From Pedococcus sp. (lineage in GTDB: Bacteria > Actinomycetota > Actinomycetes > Actinomycetales > Dermatophilaceae): a DNA stretch of 7,332 bases. Position 1 is the stretch's first letter. Each line of letters starts with the position of its first letter. Positions 1-6,025 of the stretch are shown here, piece after piece. Below the pieces are notes generated by a model. It was given only the letters and a program-made list of their open reading frames with translations, was not told the origin of the DNA and made no database searches. Where the stretch lies: the NCBI GenBank assembly GCA_025936615.1, contig JAICSZ010000105.1, positions 1-7,332 on the forward strand. Direction: 5' to 3'. The translations under genes and the position numbers were made by a program.

Positions 1-2
1 GG

Positions 3-86
3 TGGGTGAGGGTCCCGGGCGAGGTGCGGGGCGTGGGCACTGCTGTCACGCGGACCATCGTAAGTGCCGCCACCGACACCCGCTGA
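3..86 (+). CDS. Possible 3' end of an upstream gene (partial)
   Basis: The third forward frame is open from the window edge to a TGA at 84-86 and would encode 27 C-terminal residues ending TAVTRTIVSAATDTR. Of its 27 codons, 23 end in G or C, which fits the strong GC3 bias of the real genes here. The second forward frame is also open but is Arg/His/Cys-rich and runs on into the GH15 gene as a shadow. If real, this gene ends 42 bp before the GH15 start. No family can be recognised from so few residues, so this is a weak call based on codon bias alone. Confidence 0.3.
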   Translation, partial: WVRVPGEVRGVGTAVTRTIVSAATDTR

Positions 87-116
87 CGTGTACCTGCGGC
101 GCCCGGCCACGCGGCA

Positions 117-122
117 TACGCT
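117..122 (+). promoter_or_regulatory. Candidate -10 element for a leaderless GH15 transcript
   Basis: TACGCT fits the actinobacterial TAnnnT -10 pattern and ends 6 bases before the ATG at 129. A transcript from it would begin at or very near the start codon. No Shine-Dalgarno-like purine run lies between this hexamer and the ATG, which agrees with leaderless initiation, a common mode in actinobacteria. I see no convincing -35 hexamer at normal spacing: CTGACG at 83-88 is too far upstream. This is an inference from sequence only. Confidence 0.35.
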
Positions 123-128
123 CGGCTC

Positions 129-1967
129 ATGGCGACCCCACGCGAGACGACCCCCATCGAGGACTATGCCGTCCTGGGCGACACGCAGACCGCGGCGCTG
201 GTGAGCCGCGCCGGGTCGATCGACTGGCTGTGCCTGCCCGAGTTCGACTCCCCCGCCTGCTTCGCGGCACTCCTCGGCAGCCCCGAGAACGGCCGGTGGC
301 TGCTGGGCCCCAAGGCTGAGGCGCGCACCACGCGGCGCTACCTGGAGCACTCGTTCGTGCTCGAGACCACCCACGAGACCGACACCGGCACGGTGCGGGT
401 GACCGACCTGATGCCGGTCGGCGACCGCCGCGCCGACGTGGTGCGCAGCGTCACCGGCGTCGAGGGCACGGTCACGATGGAGCACGAGTGGGTGGTGCGG
501 TTCGGGTACGGCAGGGTGCGCCCCTGGGTGTCGCACGACGTGGGACACCGGCTCGACAGCGACGTCATCTCGGCGGTGGCCGGCCCCGACATGCTCGTGC
601 TGCGCGGCAGCCGCCTGCCGCGGGCGAAGGACGGCCGCCACGTCGACGAGTTCGAGGTCCGGGCCGGCGAGACGTTCACCTTCTCCACGACCTGGTTCCC
701 CTCCTACGAGCCGGTGCCGCCGCCGCTCGACATCGACTCGCGGCTCAAGGAGACCATCGAGGTCACCAACCGGTGGGCGGCGCAGTGCGACTACGACGGA
801 CCGCACCGCGAGCTGGTGGTGCGCTCGCTGCTCACGCTGCGGCTCATGACCCACTCGAGCTACGGCGGGATCGTGGCCGCCCCGACGACCAGCCTGCCCG
901 AGGACTTCGGCGGCGAGCGCAACTGGGACTACCGCTTCTGCTGGCTGCGGGACGCGTCGCTGACGCTGGAGGCCCTGCTCGCGTCCGGCTACCTCACCGA
1001 GGCGCGGCTGTGGCGCAACTGGCTGCTGCGCGCCGTGGCCGGCGACCCCGAGGACCTGCAGATCATGTACACCATCGACGGGTCCCGCCAGCTGGCGGAG
1101 CGCACCATCGACCACCTGCCCGGGTATGCCGGGTCGACACCGGTGCGCGTCGGCAACGGTGCCGTGGACCAGCGCCAGAGCGACGTGCTCGGTGAGGTGA
1201 TGATCGCCCTCGACGAGGCGCGCGGCCGCGGTCTGGAGCTCTCGAGGCAGGCGTGGTCGATGCAGCGGGCGCTCGTGCAGAACCTCGCGGAGCACTGGGA
1301 GGAGCCGGACAACGGGCTGTGGGAGATCCGCGGACCCCTACGACACTTCACGCACTCCCGGGTGATGGTCTGGGCGGCGTTCGACCGGGCGGTCAGGGGG
1401 GTCGAGGAATGGGGCCTGGACGGGCCCGTCCAGCGGTGGCGGGAGCTGCGCGACGCGGTGCGCGACGAGGTGCTGTCCAAGGGGTTCGACACGGCGCGCA
1501 ACACCTTCACCCAGCACTACGACACCACCGAGGTGGACGCCTCCCTGCTGCTCATCCCGATGGTGGGCTTCCTGCCGCCTGACGACCCACGCGTCCAGGG
1601 CACGGTGGCGGCCATCGAGCAGGACCTCATGCGCGGCGGGTTCCTGCTGCGCTACCGCACGCAGTCGGGGGTGGACGGGCTGAGCGGCGACGAGCACCCG
1701 TTCCTCGCCTGCTCGTGGTGGCTGGTGAGCGCGTACGCGATGGGCGGGCAGGTGGACAAGGCGACCGAGCTCATGGACCGCCTCGCCGGGCTGTTCAACG
1801 ACGTCGGCCTGGTGTCGGAGGAGTACGACCCGGAGGGGAAGCGCATGGTGGGCAACTTCCCGCAGGCCTTCTCGCACCTGGCGTTCATCGGAGCCGCGCA
1901 CGCGCTGGCCCAGGCGCAGTCCAAGGGCTCCGCCGACGCCGGCTCGCGGCAGCCCTCGGACTCATGA
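129..1967 (+). CDS. GH15 glycoside hydrolase (trehalase/glucoamylase-like)
   Basis: This 612-residue protein has the two-part layout of bacterial GH15 enzymes. An N-terminal beta-rich domain (about 1-200) opens with IEDYAVLGDTQTAALVSRAG and SIDWLCLPEFDSP (30-42). An (alpha/alpha)6 barrel follows (about 225-595). Barrel motifs include GGERNWDYRFCWLRDAS (261-277), GNGAVDQRQSDVLGE (342-356), NGLWEIRG (395-402) and FTHSRVMVWAAFDRA (407-421). By family analogy E399 in GLWE is the likely general acid, and E564 or E565 in LVSEEYDPEG (561-570) the likely base. The closest known group is the mycobacterial GH15 trehalases and uncharacterised glucoamylase-like proteins, so it probably cleaves an alpha-glucoside such as trehalose or a maltooligosaccharide. 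The exact substrate cannot be read from the sequence. There is no signal peptide, so it should be cytoplasmic. The ATG at 129 is chosen because the conserved N-terminal motif begins only a few residues later. The last 20 residues are a low-complexity tail. Its stop overlaps the next gene. Confidence 0.92.
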   Translation: MATPRETTPIEDYAVLGDTQTAALVSRAGSIDWLCLPEFDSPACFAALLGSPENGRWLLGPKAEARTTRRYLEHSFVLETTHETDTGTVRVTDLMPVGDRRADVVRSVTGVEGTVTMEHEWVVRFGYGRVRPWVSHDVGHRLDSDVISAVAGPDMLVLRGSRLPRAKDGRHVDEFEVRAGETFTFSTTWFPSYEPVPPPLDIDSRLKETIEVTNRWAAQCDYDGPHRELVVRSLLTLRLMTHSSYGGIVAAPTTSLPEDFGGERNWDYRFCWLRDASLTLEALLASGYLTEARLWRNWLLRAVAGDPEDLQIMYTIDGSRQLAERTIDHLPGYAGSTPVRVGNGAVDQRQSDVLGEVMIALDEARGRGLELSRQAWSMQRALVQNLAEHWEEPDNGLWEIRGPLRHFTHSRVMVWAAFDRAVRGVEEWGLDGPVQRWRELRDAVRDEVLSKGFDTARNTFTQHYDTTEVDASLLLIPMVGFLPPDDPRVQGTVAAIEQDLMRGGFLLRYRTQSGVDGLSGDEHPFLACSWWLVSAYAMGGQVDKATELMDRLAGLFNDVGLVSEEYDPEGKRMVGNFPQAFSHLAFIGAAHALAQAQSKGSADAGSRQPSDS

Positions 1968-2680
1968 GCGACGGCCGGAAAGGCGCCGACCTGGCGGCCG
2001 ACCTCGCCCTCCTCGCAGCTGAGACCACGCGACTGCTCGACACGGCACGGTCCCTGACCGACCCCTCCGCGGCCTCCCTGTGCGAGGGGTGGAGCCGCGG
2101 GCACGTGGCCACCCACCTCGCGCGCAACGCCGAGGCCATCGGCCGGCTCGCCGACTGGGCGTTGACCGGCACACCCCGGGAGATGTACCCGGGTGGGGCC
2201 GACGGCCGCGACCGGGCGATCGAGGCTGGCGCGCGTCGAGGGGTCGACGCCCTGGCCGAGGACCTGGCCGACACGGCTGCGACGCTCGTCCCGAGGCTGC
2301 AGGCGCTCTCCGGGCCGCTCGCCGCCGACGAGGTCGAGCTGCGCGGCGGCTACCGGCTGCCGTCGATGCGCCTGCCGTTCACCCGCCTGCGCGAGGTGGT
2401 CTACCACCACGTGGACCTCGACGCGGGGTTCGGCTTCGCCGACGTCGAGGGGGACCTGCTGTGCCGGTTCGTGGGCGACGCGGTGTCCCGCCTGGAGCTC
2501 GGCCGGCACCCGCCTGCCCTGCGGCTCACCAGCGACGAGGGCGACACCTGGACCGTCGGTGGAGGGACCACGTCCGTCACCGGCACGAGGGCCGGCCTGC
2601 TGCTCTGGCTGGCCCGGCGGATCCCGGACGGCGTGCGTGCGCAGGGTCGCGAGCTGCCGTCCCTGCCGCGTGGTGCATAG
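1964..2680 (+). CDS. Maleylpyruvate isomerase family mycothiol-dependent protein
   Basis: This 238-residue protein fits the DinB/MDMPI fold. The N-terminal helical domain (about 10-155) carries LCEGWSRGHVATHLARNAEA (39-58) and REVVYHHVDLDAGF (143-156). H51, E144 and H148 sit where the characterised corynebacterial maleylpyruvate isomerase has its His/Glu/His metal ligands. The C-terminal part (about 160-230), with DTWTVGGG and VTGTRAGLLLWLARR, matches the MDMPI C-terminal domain. Characterised members use mycothiol to isomerise maleylpyruvate to fumarylpyruvate in gentisate degradation. Many paralogues have unknown substrates, and no gentisate gene is nearby, so a generic mycothiol S-transferase or detoxification role is equally possible. 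The ATG at 1964 is chosen because it forms an ATGA overlap with the GH15 stop, implying translational coupling. The same frame is open further upstream, but that part is a shadow of the GH15 gene. It ends in TAG, unlike its neighbours, which use TGA. Confidence 0.88.
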   Translation: MSDGRKGADLAADLALLAAETTRLLDTARSLTDPSAASLCEGWSRGHVATHLARNAEAIGRLADWALTGTPREMYPGGADGRDRAIEAGARRGVDALAEDLADTAATLVPRLQALSGPLAADEVELRGGYRLPSMRLPFTRLREVVYHHVDLDAGFGFADVEGDLLCRFVGDAVSRLELGRHPPALRLTSDEGDTWTVGGGTTSVTGTRAGLLLWLARRIPDGVRAQGRELPSLPRGA

Positions 2681-2705
2681 CCGGTCGGTCCGCCAGGCGG
2701 CGCCG

Positions 2706-2727
2706 CACTACGTCAAATGCCGTAGTG
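2706..2727 (+). promoter_or_regulatory. Palindromic candidate operator
   Basis: Perfect 7-bp inverted arms, CACTACG (2706-2712) and CGTAGTG (2721-2727), flank an 8-base AT-richer centre, TCAAATGC. It lies 26 bp after the isomerase stop and 55 bp before the Rieske/MBL start. The arms with an AT-richer middle look like a dimeric regulator site. No U-tract follows, so it is unlikely to be a classical terminator. A weak TAnnnT hexamer (TACGGT, 2748-2753) lies 17 bases beyond GTGGGA (2725-2730), which would put the palindrome at the -35 position. The regulator is unknown. Confidence 0.4.
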
Positions 2728-2737
2728 GGACATCCGG

Positions 2738-2767
2738 CTCACGGCCGTACGGTCGCCGGCCGCTGAG
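2738..2767 (+). other. GC-rich hairpin before the Rieske/MBL gene
   Basis: CTCACGGCCG (2738-2747) pairs with 2757-2767 to give 10 base pairs, with one bulged C at 2763 and a 9-base loop (2748-2756). There is no downstream T-run, so it is not a standard intrinsic terminator. It ends 15 bases before the ATG at 2783. It could lie in the 5' leader, act as a weak terminator for the isomerase transcript, or be chance in GC-rich DNA. The loop overlaps the candidate -10 hexamer, so it may not be transcribed with the downstream gene. Confidence 0.3.
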
Positions 2768-2782
2768 TCGGACGATGGTGGG

Positions 2783-4369
2783 ATGCACGCACCTGTCGTC
2801 ACATCGCTGGGACACGCCGGCCTGCGGATCGAGGCACCAGCACTGACCATGCTGTGCGACCCATGGCTCTCGCCGGGCGGGACCTTCATGGGCTCGTGGT
2901 TCCAGTTCCCCGACAACTCCCACCTGCGACGTCCGGACATCCTGAACTGCGACTGGGTCGCCATCTCCCACGAGCACCTCGACCACCTGGACCTGCCACT
3001 GCTGCGGAGCCTGCCCGAACGCGTGCGCATCGTGATCCCGCGCTACCCCGCCCCGGAGATGTACAACCGCATCCGCGAGGCGGGCATCCGAAACGTCGTC
3101 ATCGAGCTGGAGAGCTGGGAACGGCTCTCGCTCAACGACCGCGGCGACTGGGTGACGGTGATCCAGGAGCAGTCGCCGATGTGCCATGACGCAGCGGTGC
3201 TGGTGTATGCCGATGGGCACGCCATCATGCACACCAACGATGCGCGGCTGTCCGTCGCCCAGGTTCGGCGCGCGGCCGAGGAGGTCGGCCGGCCCATCGA
3301 CCTGATGGGCGTGCAGATGTCCGGCGCCTCCTGGCACCCCGTGTGCTACGAGTACCCGCCCGAGGTGATGGCGTCCATCAGCGCCGCCAAGCGCAGCGGG
3401 AAGTTCAAGGCGGTGAGCCGCCTGCTGCGTTCGGCGCCACCGCGGATCGCGATGCCCTACGCCGGCCCGCCATGCTTCCTCGACCCCGCACTCGCGCACC
3501 ACAACGCCTCCATCGCCGCGCCCGGGATCTTCCCAGACCAGTCACAGGCGGTTGCCTACCTGCGCGACCGGCTGCCCCGGCAGGAGTCCCTGTCGCTGAT
3601 GCCGGGCGACCGCCTCGATCTCGCCACGGGCGAGGTCGACCCTGACCCACGGTGGGCGCAGTTCTCCTACGACGACACCGACCAGTACCTCGAGGCCTAT
3701 GCCGCGAGGCGGCGCTCGGAGCTGGAGGCCGTCTACGCGGAGTATCCGGACCCGCCGTCCGGAAGCGGCCTGCCCCAGAGGTTCAGGGAGCACTTCTGCG
3801 ACCTCGGCGCGTTGTCCGACTACTTCCTGCAGCGGATCGGGATGACCGTGCGGTTCGTCGTGTCGGGTGCCGACGGAGGAACGTGGGACGTGGACCTCGG
3901 CCCCCACGGCTGTCAGGTCCACCTGCAGCCCGGCGACGTCGACCCGCAGTACCGCATCTCCGTCGAGGCACGCTGGCTGGACGCCGTGCTCACCGGCCGG
4001 ATGCGGTGGGAAGACCTCTTCCTGTCGCTGCGCATCTCGGCCTGGCGTGAACCGGACCGGTACAACGACTACCTCGTGGGACTGCTCAAGCACGCCGATG
4101 CCGGCGCCCTCGAGGCCGTCGAGCGCTTCGAGAGCGACCGGGACCCCCACGACACGATCGTGCTGGTGGAGGGCGACCGGGAGTGGGCGGTCAGCCGCTA
4201 CTGCCCCCATGCCGGCGAGGACCTCACCGAGGGAGCAGTGATCCGTGACGGGGTGCTGCGCTGCCTCGGGCACAACTTCGACTTCGACCTCGCGAGCGGT
4301 GAGTGCCTCAACGCCCGCTGCGACCCGCTGGTCAGCCGACTGACGGAGCGCCAGGCGACCTTCCAGTGA
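2783..4369 (+). CDS. CMAH/UlaG-like MBL-fold protein with C-terminal Rieske domain
   Basis: This 528-residue protein has three parts. Residues 1-270 are a metallo-beta-lactamase fold: SLGHAGLRIE (8-17), CDPWLSPGG (25-33), the metal motif ISHEHLDHLD (61-70; ligands H63, H65, D67, H68), then HDAAVLVYADGHAIMHTND (135-153). The last stretch resembles the CMP-N-acetylneuraminate hydroxylase (CMAH) and UlaG branch. Residues about 290-445 hold a charged helical linker and a domain with WEDLFLSLRISAWREPDRYN (409-428), which recalls the CMAH C-terminal region and SCP2-like folds. Residues about 455-520 are a Rieske [2Fe-2S] domain with C474-P-H476, 17 residues, then C494-L-G-H497, so all cluster ligands are present. 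It is probably a cytoplasmic redox hydroxylase or hydrolase; its substrate is unknown, and no sialic acid genes are in view. Vertebrate CMAH has the Rieske part first, so this order is reversed. The ATG at 2783 is the only sensible start; ribosome binding is weak (GGTGGG directly abutting it). Its 3' end overlaps the opposing sugar transferase by 38 bp. Confidence 0.88.
   Translation: MHAPVVTSLGHAGLRIEAPALTMLCDPWLSPGGTFMGSWFQFPDNSHLRRPDILNCDWVAISHEHLDHLDLPLLRSLPERVRIVIPRYPAPEMYNRIREAGIRNVVIELESWERLSLNDRGDWVTVIQEQSPMCHDAAVLVYADGHAIMHTNDARLSVAQVRRAAEEVGRPIDLMGVQMSGASWHPVCYEYPPEVMASISAAKRSGKFKAVSRLLRSAPPRIAMPYAGPPCFLDPALAHHNASIAAPGIFPDQSQAVAYLRDRLPRQESLSLMPGDRLDLATGEVDPDPRWAQFSYDDTDQYLEAYAARRRSELEAVYAEYPDPPSGSGLPQRFREHFCDLGALSDYFLQRIGMTVRFVVSGADGGTWDVDLGPHGCQVHLQPGDVDPQYRISVEARWLDAVLTGRMRWEDLFLSLRISAWREPDRYNDYLVGLLKHADAGALEAVERFESDRDPHDTIVLVEGDREWAVSRYCPHAGEDLTEGAVIRDGVLRCLGHNFDFDLASGECLNARCDPLVSRLTERQATFQ
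4332..4369. other. Tail-to-tail coding overlap of 38 bp
   Basis: The plus-strand Rieske/MBL gene ends at TGA 4367-4369, and the minus-strand sugar transferase ends at TGA, read from 4334 to 4332. The 38 bp between encode the last 12 residues of the first ([12 protein letters not shown] after DPL) and about the last 11 of the second. Both tails lie beyond the conserved domain cores. There is no intergenic room for a terminator between the converging transcripts. Confidence 0.85.
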
Positions 4370-4988
4370 CCAGGTAGCGCACGGTCTGCAGGATGTTCCG
4401 CACCGTCGCCGCCGCTGACGGGTCACGCAGGAAGGTCAGGTCCATCGCCACGCGGCTCGGGACCAGGTGGTGGAGGTACCAGTCCTCCGGGTCGTCGAGC
4501 CCGCTGAGCATGGCGTGGTCGTCCCGCAGCGTGATCTGCGTTGGTCCGGTCAGCCCGGGGGTGTGGTCCAGCACCCAGGCCAGCTCCTCCGGGTACTTGG
4601 CACCCAGCGCAGGGGTCTCGGGGCGCGGCCCGACGAGCGTCATCTCGCCGAGCAGGACGTTGAGCAGCTGTGGAAGCTCGTCCAGGCTCGTGCGGCGCAG
4701 GAACCCGCCGACGGCGGTGATCCTGGTGTCCCCAGGGGCCGTGACCTCTGGCCCTCCCCTGCTCACCTGCATGGTCCGGAACTTGTAGATCGTGAACGGC
4801 TGGCGGTCGTGCGAGAGCCGCAGCTGCCGGAACAGGATGGGCCCCGGACTGGTCACCTTCACCAGGACAGCGATCGTGACCAGGGCCGGGCTGAGCAGGA
4901 CGAGCCCCACGACGGAGGCGACGATGTCGAGGGTGCGGCGAAACCGCGACACCCTGACGCGGACCTGGACAGGCTCCACCGCGCTCAC
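4332..4988 (-). CDS. Undecaprenyl-phosphate sugar phosphotransferase (monotopic PGT)
   Basis: This 218-residue bacterial sugar transferase would transfer a sugar-1-phosphate from a UDP-sugar to undecaprenyl phosphate, the first membrane step in polysaccharide assembly. Visible motifs in order are RRTLDIVAS (17-25); a membrane re-entrant helix (26-46) with the S33-P34 break; [10 protein letters not shown] (46-55); IYKFRTM (67-73); [22 protein letters not shown] (87-108) with the catalytic D103-E104 pair; and [15 protein letters not shown] (110-124). It is the short form without the N-terminal transmembrane domain of WbaP/WcaJ. The usual PGLTGLWQ is PGLTGPTQ (144-151) here, so the donor sugar cannot be inferred. 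The GTG start at 4988 is chosen because it overlaps the lipoprotein stop (GTGA) and directly precedes the conserved core. The frame stays open for 138 more codons upstream, but only as a shadow of the lipoprotein gene. It is the last gene of the minus-strand operon. Confidence 0.92.
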   Translation of the reverse strand: MSAVEPVQVRVRVSRFRRTLDIVASVVGLVLLSPALVTIAVLVKVTSPGPILFRQLRLSHDRQPFTIYKFRTMQVSRGGPEVTAPGDTRITAVGGFLRRTSLDELPQLLNVLLGEMTLVGPRPETPALGAKYPEELAWVLDHTPGLTGPTQITLRDDHAMLSGLDDPEDWYLHHLVPSRVAMDLTFLRDPSAAATVRNILQTVRYLVTGRSPGAPSVG

Positions 4989-6025
4989 CCGGTCCCCGAG
5001 GCGACCAGGATGGTCCCGAAGGTGCCCACTGCGGCGGCCACGTCCTGGGTGAGGCCACGCTGCAGCGACGAGGGGGTCATGTGCGTCCAGAGCTCCGCCC
5101 CCTGGTTGGACCTGGCGCGCAGGGCCTCGACCAGCGCGTTGTCGCCGAGCCCCGGGTCGGTGAGCTGGTACGTCCCGCCCTTGTACGGCTGTCCCCAGGT
5201 CCAGATGTCGACTGCCTTCGCTCCCTCGGCGAGCGGGATGTCGACGAACGTGTGGACGTCCGCCTCCGCCTGAGCCTTGGTGCCCGAGTACTTCCCGGGG
5301 TGGGCAAGCGCCTTGCGCGCCTGGAGGCGGACCATCCCACCCCATCGCCGTGCGGCCTCCACCCAGATCGCTGTCATCGCCTCGTCGGTGCTGGTGCCCC
5401 ACCCCTCGTACTCGCTGTCGGAGCGCAGCCCAGCGCTCAGGTCGAGGACGTCGAGGCCGCCCTGGCGCACATAACCGTCGACAGCGGCAATCGTCGTGGC
5501 AGGGTTCCTGGCGTTCTCGCGGGCGGCGCAGAGCTTCATCGCCGTGCTTGCCGAGCTTCCTTGCCAGGCAAGGCAGCCCAGCTCAGGCACGATCATGTCG
5601 ATCATGACCTTGCGTCCGGGCAACCTGGTGTGGACGTCACGAGTGGCCTGCCCCAGGAACCTCGTGGCGTCGGCGGCGTCCATCTTGTCGTTGTACCCCA
5701 GCTCGTCCGCGATCTTGACCCCGTCGACGCCCGGACGGTCCGCCAGCGAGACCACCGCGTCGAGGACGGTGGCGTAGGTCGCCGGTCCCGCGCGCCACGC
5801 GCGAACCAGGTCGGTCTCGACCCACACCCGGGCACCGCGTGCGGCGACGGCCTCGGCGAGGGCGACGTACTGGGGGCGGGCCTGGCCGGGGTCATCCGCG
5901 CGCGTCGTCCGCACCGTCGGCTGCGTCGTGGGATGTGGAGGACTGGCACCGGCACCGGAGCACCCCACGAGCAGCGTCGCCGTCAGCGCGACCACGCCCA
6001 GTCCGAGCCCGCGAATCGGGGTCAT
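4985..6025 (-). CDS. Secreted lipoprotein, probable TIM-barrel, unknown family
   Basis: This is a 346-residue protein when started at the ATG at 6025, which overlaps the flippase stop as ATGA. That start gives a textbook lipoprotein signal: MTPIR, a hydrophobic stretch (6-20), and the lipobox LVGC with lipidated C22. A Pro/Thr-rich linker (25-50) follows. The rest alternates strands and helices like a TIM barrel: RVWVETDL (66-73), VDGVKIADELGYND (100-113), RKVMIDMIVPELGC (138-151), GLDVLDLSAGL (190-200) and AVDIWTWGQPYKGGTY (271-286). Acidic residues at strand ends (E70, D72, E108, D142, D195) and W275/W277 resemble a glycoside-hydrolase-like pocket. C151 and C166 could form a disulfide. I do not recognise the family. 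Its position between a flippase and a phosphoglycosyltransferase suggests binding, trimming or modifying the exported glycan. A start 16 codons upstream is possible but would bury the signal peptide behind a charged extension. Confidence 0.85.
   Translation of the reverse strand: MTPIRGLGLGVVALTATLLVGCSGAGASPPHPTTQPTVRTTRADDPGQARPQYVALAEAVAARGARVWVETDLVRAWRAGPATYATVLDAVVSLADRPGVDGVKIADELGYNDKMDAADATRFLGQATRDVHTRLPGRKVMIDMIVPELGCLAWQGSSASTAMKLCAARENARNPATTIAAVDGYVRQGGLDVLDLSAGLRSDSEYEGWGTSTDEAMTAIWVEAARRWGGMVRLQARKALAHPGKYSGTKAQAEADVHTFVDIPLAEGAKAVDIWTWGQPYKGGTYQLTDPGLGDNALVEALRARSNQGAELWTHMTPSSLQRGLTQDVAAAVGTFGTILVASGTG
5553..5584 (-). repeat. Intragenic palindrome within the lipoprotein gene
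   Basis: CCTTGCC (5559-5565) and GGCAAGG (5567-5573) are perfect inverted arms around a single A. Outer arms GAGCT (5553-5557) and AGCTC (5580-5584) could extend a hairpin with internal mismatches. It lies in the coding region for residues about 148-160, next to C151. It may be chance, but the 15-bp core is longer than other palindromes I noticed inside coding sequence here. Confidence 0.3.

Noticed and set aside
1715..1963. Upstream extension of the maleylpyruvate isomerase frame
   Set aside because: It lies inside the GH15 catalytic domain, is low-complexity, and the ATG at 1964 matches the family's N-terminus.
1652..2509. 285-codon antisense open frame across the GH15-isomerase junction
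   Set aside because: It shows no family motif and is opposite two strongly supported genes.
2738..2767. Intrinsic terminator for the isomerase transcript
   Set aside because: The stem is strong but no T-run follows, so it was kept only as a hairpin of unknown role.
2708..3502. 264-codon antisense open frame opposite the Rieske/MBL gene
   Set aside because: Long antisense frames are expected in GC-rich coding DNA. The product is His/Val/Arg-rich with no recognisable motif, while the plus strand has clear family motifs.
3542..4426. 294-codon antisense open frame across the Rieske domain
   Set aside because: It is a shadow frame, overlaps the well-supported sugar transferase end on the same strand, and has no recognisable domain.
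4989..5402. N-terminal extension of the sugar transferase frame (138 extra codons)
   Set aside because: The extension is Gly/Arg/Pro/His-rich shadow of the lipoprotein gene on the same strand. The family core begins directly after the GTG at 4988, which forms a GTGA overlap.
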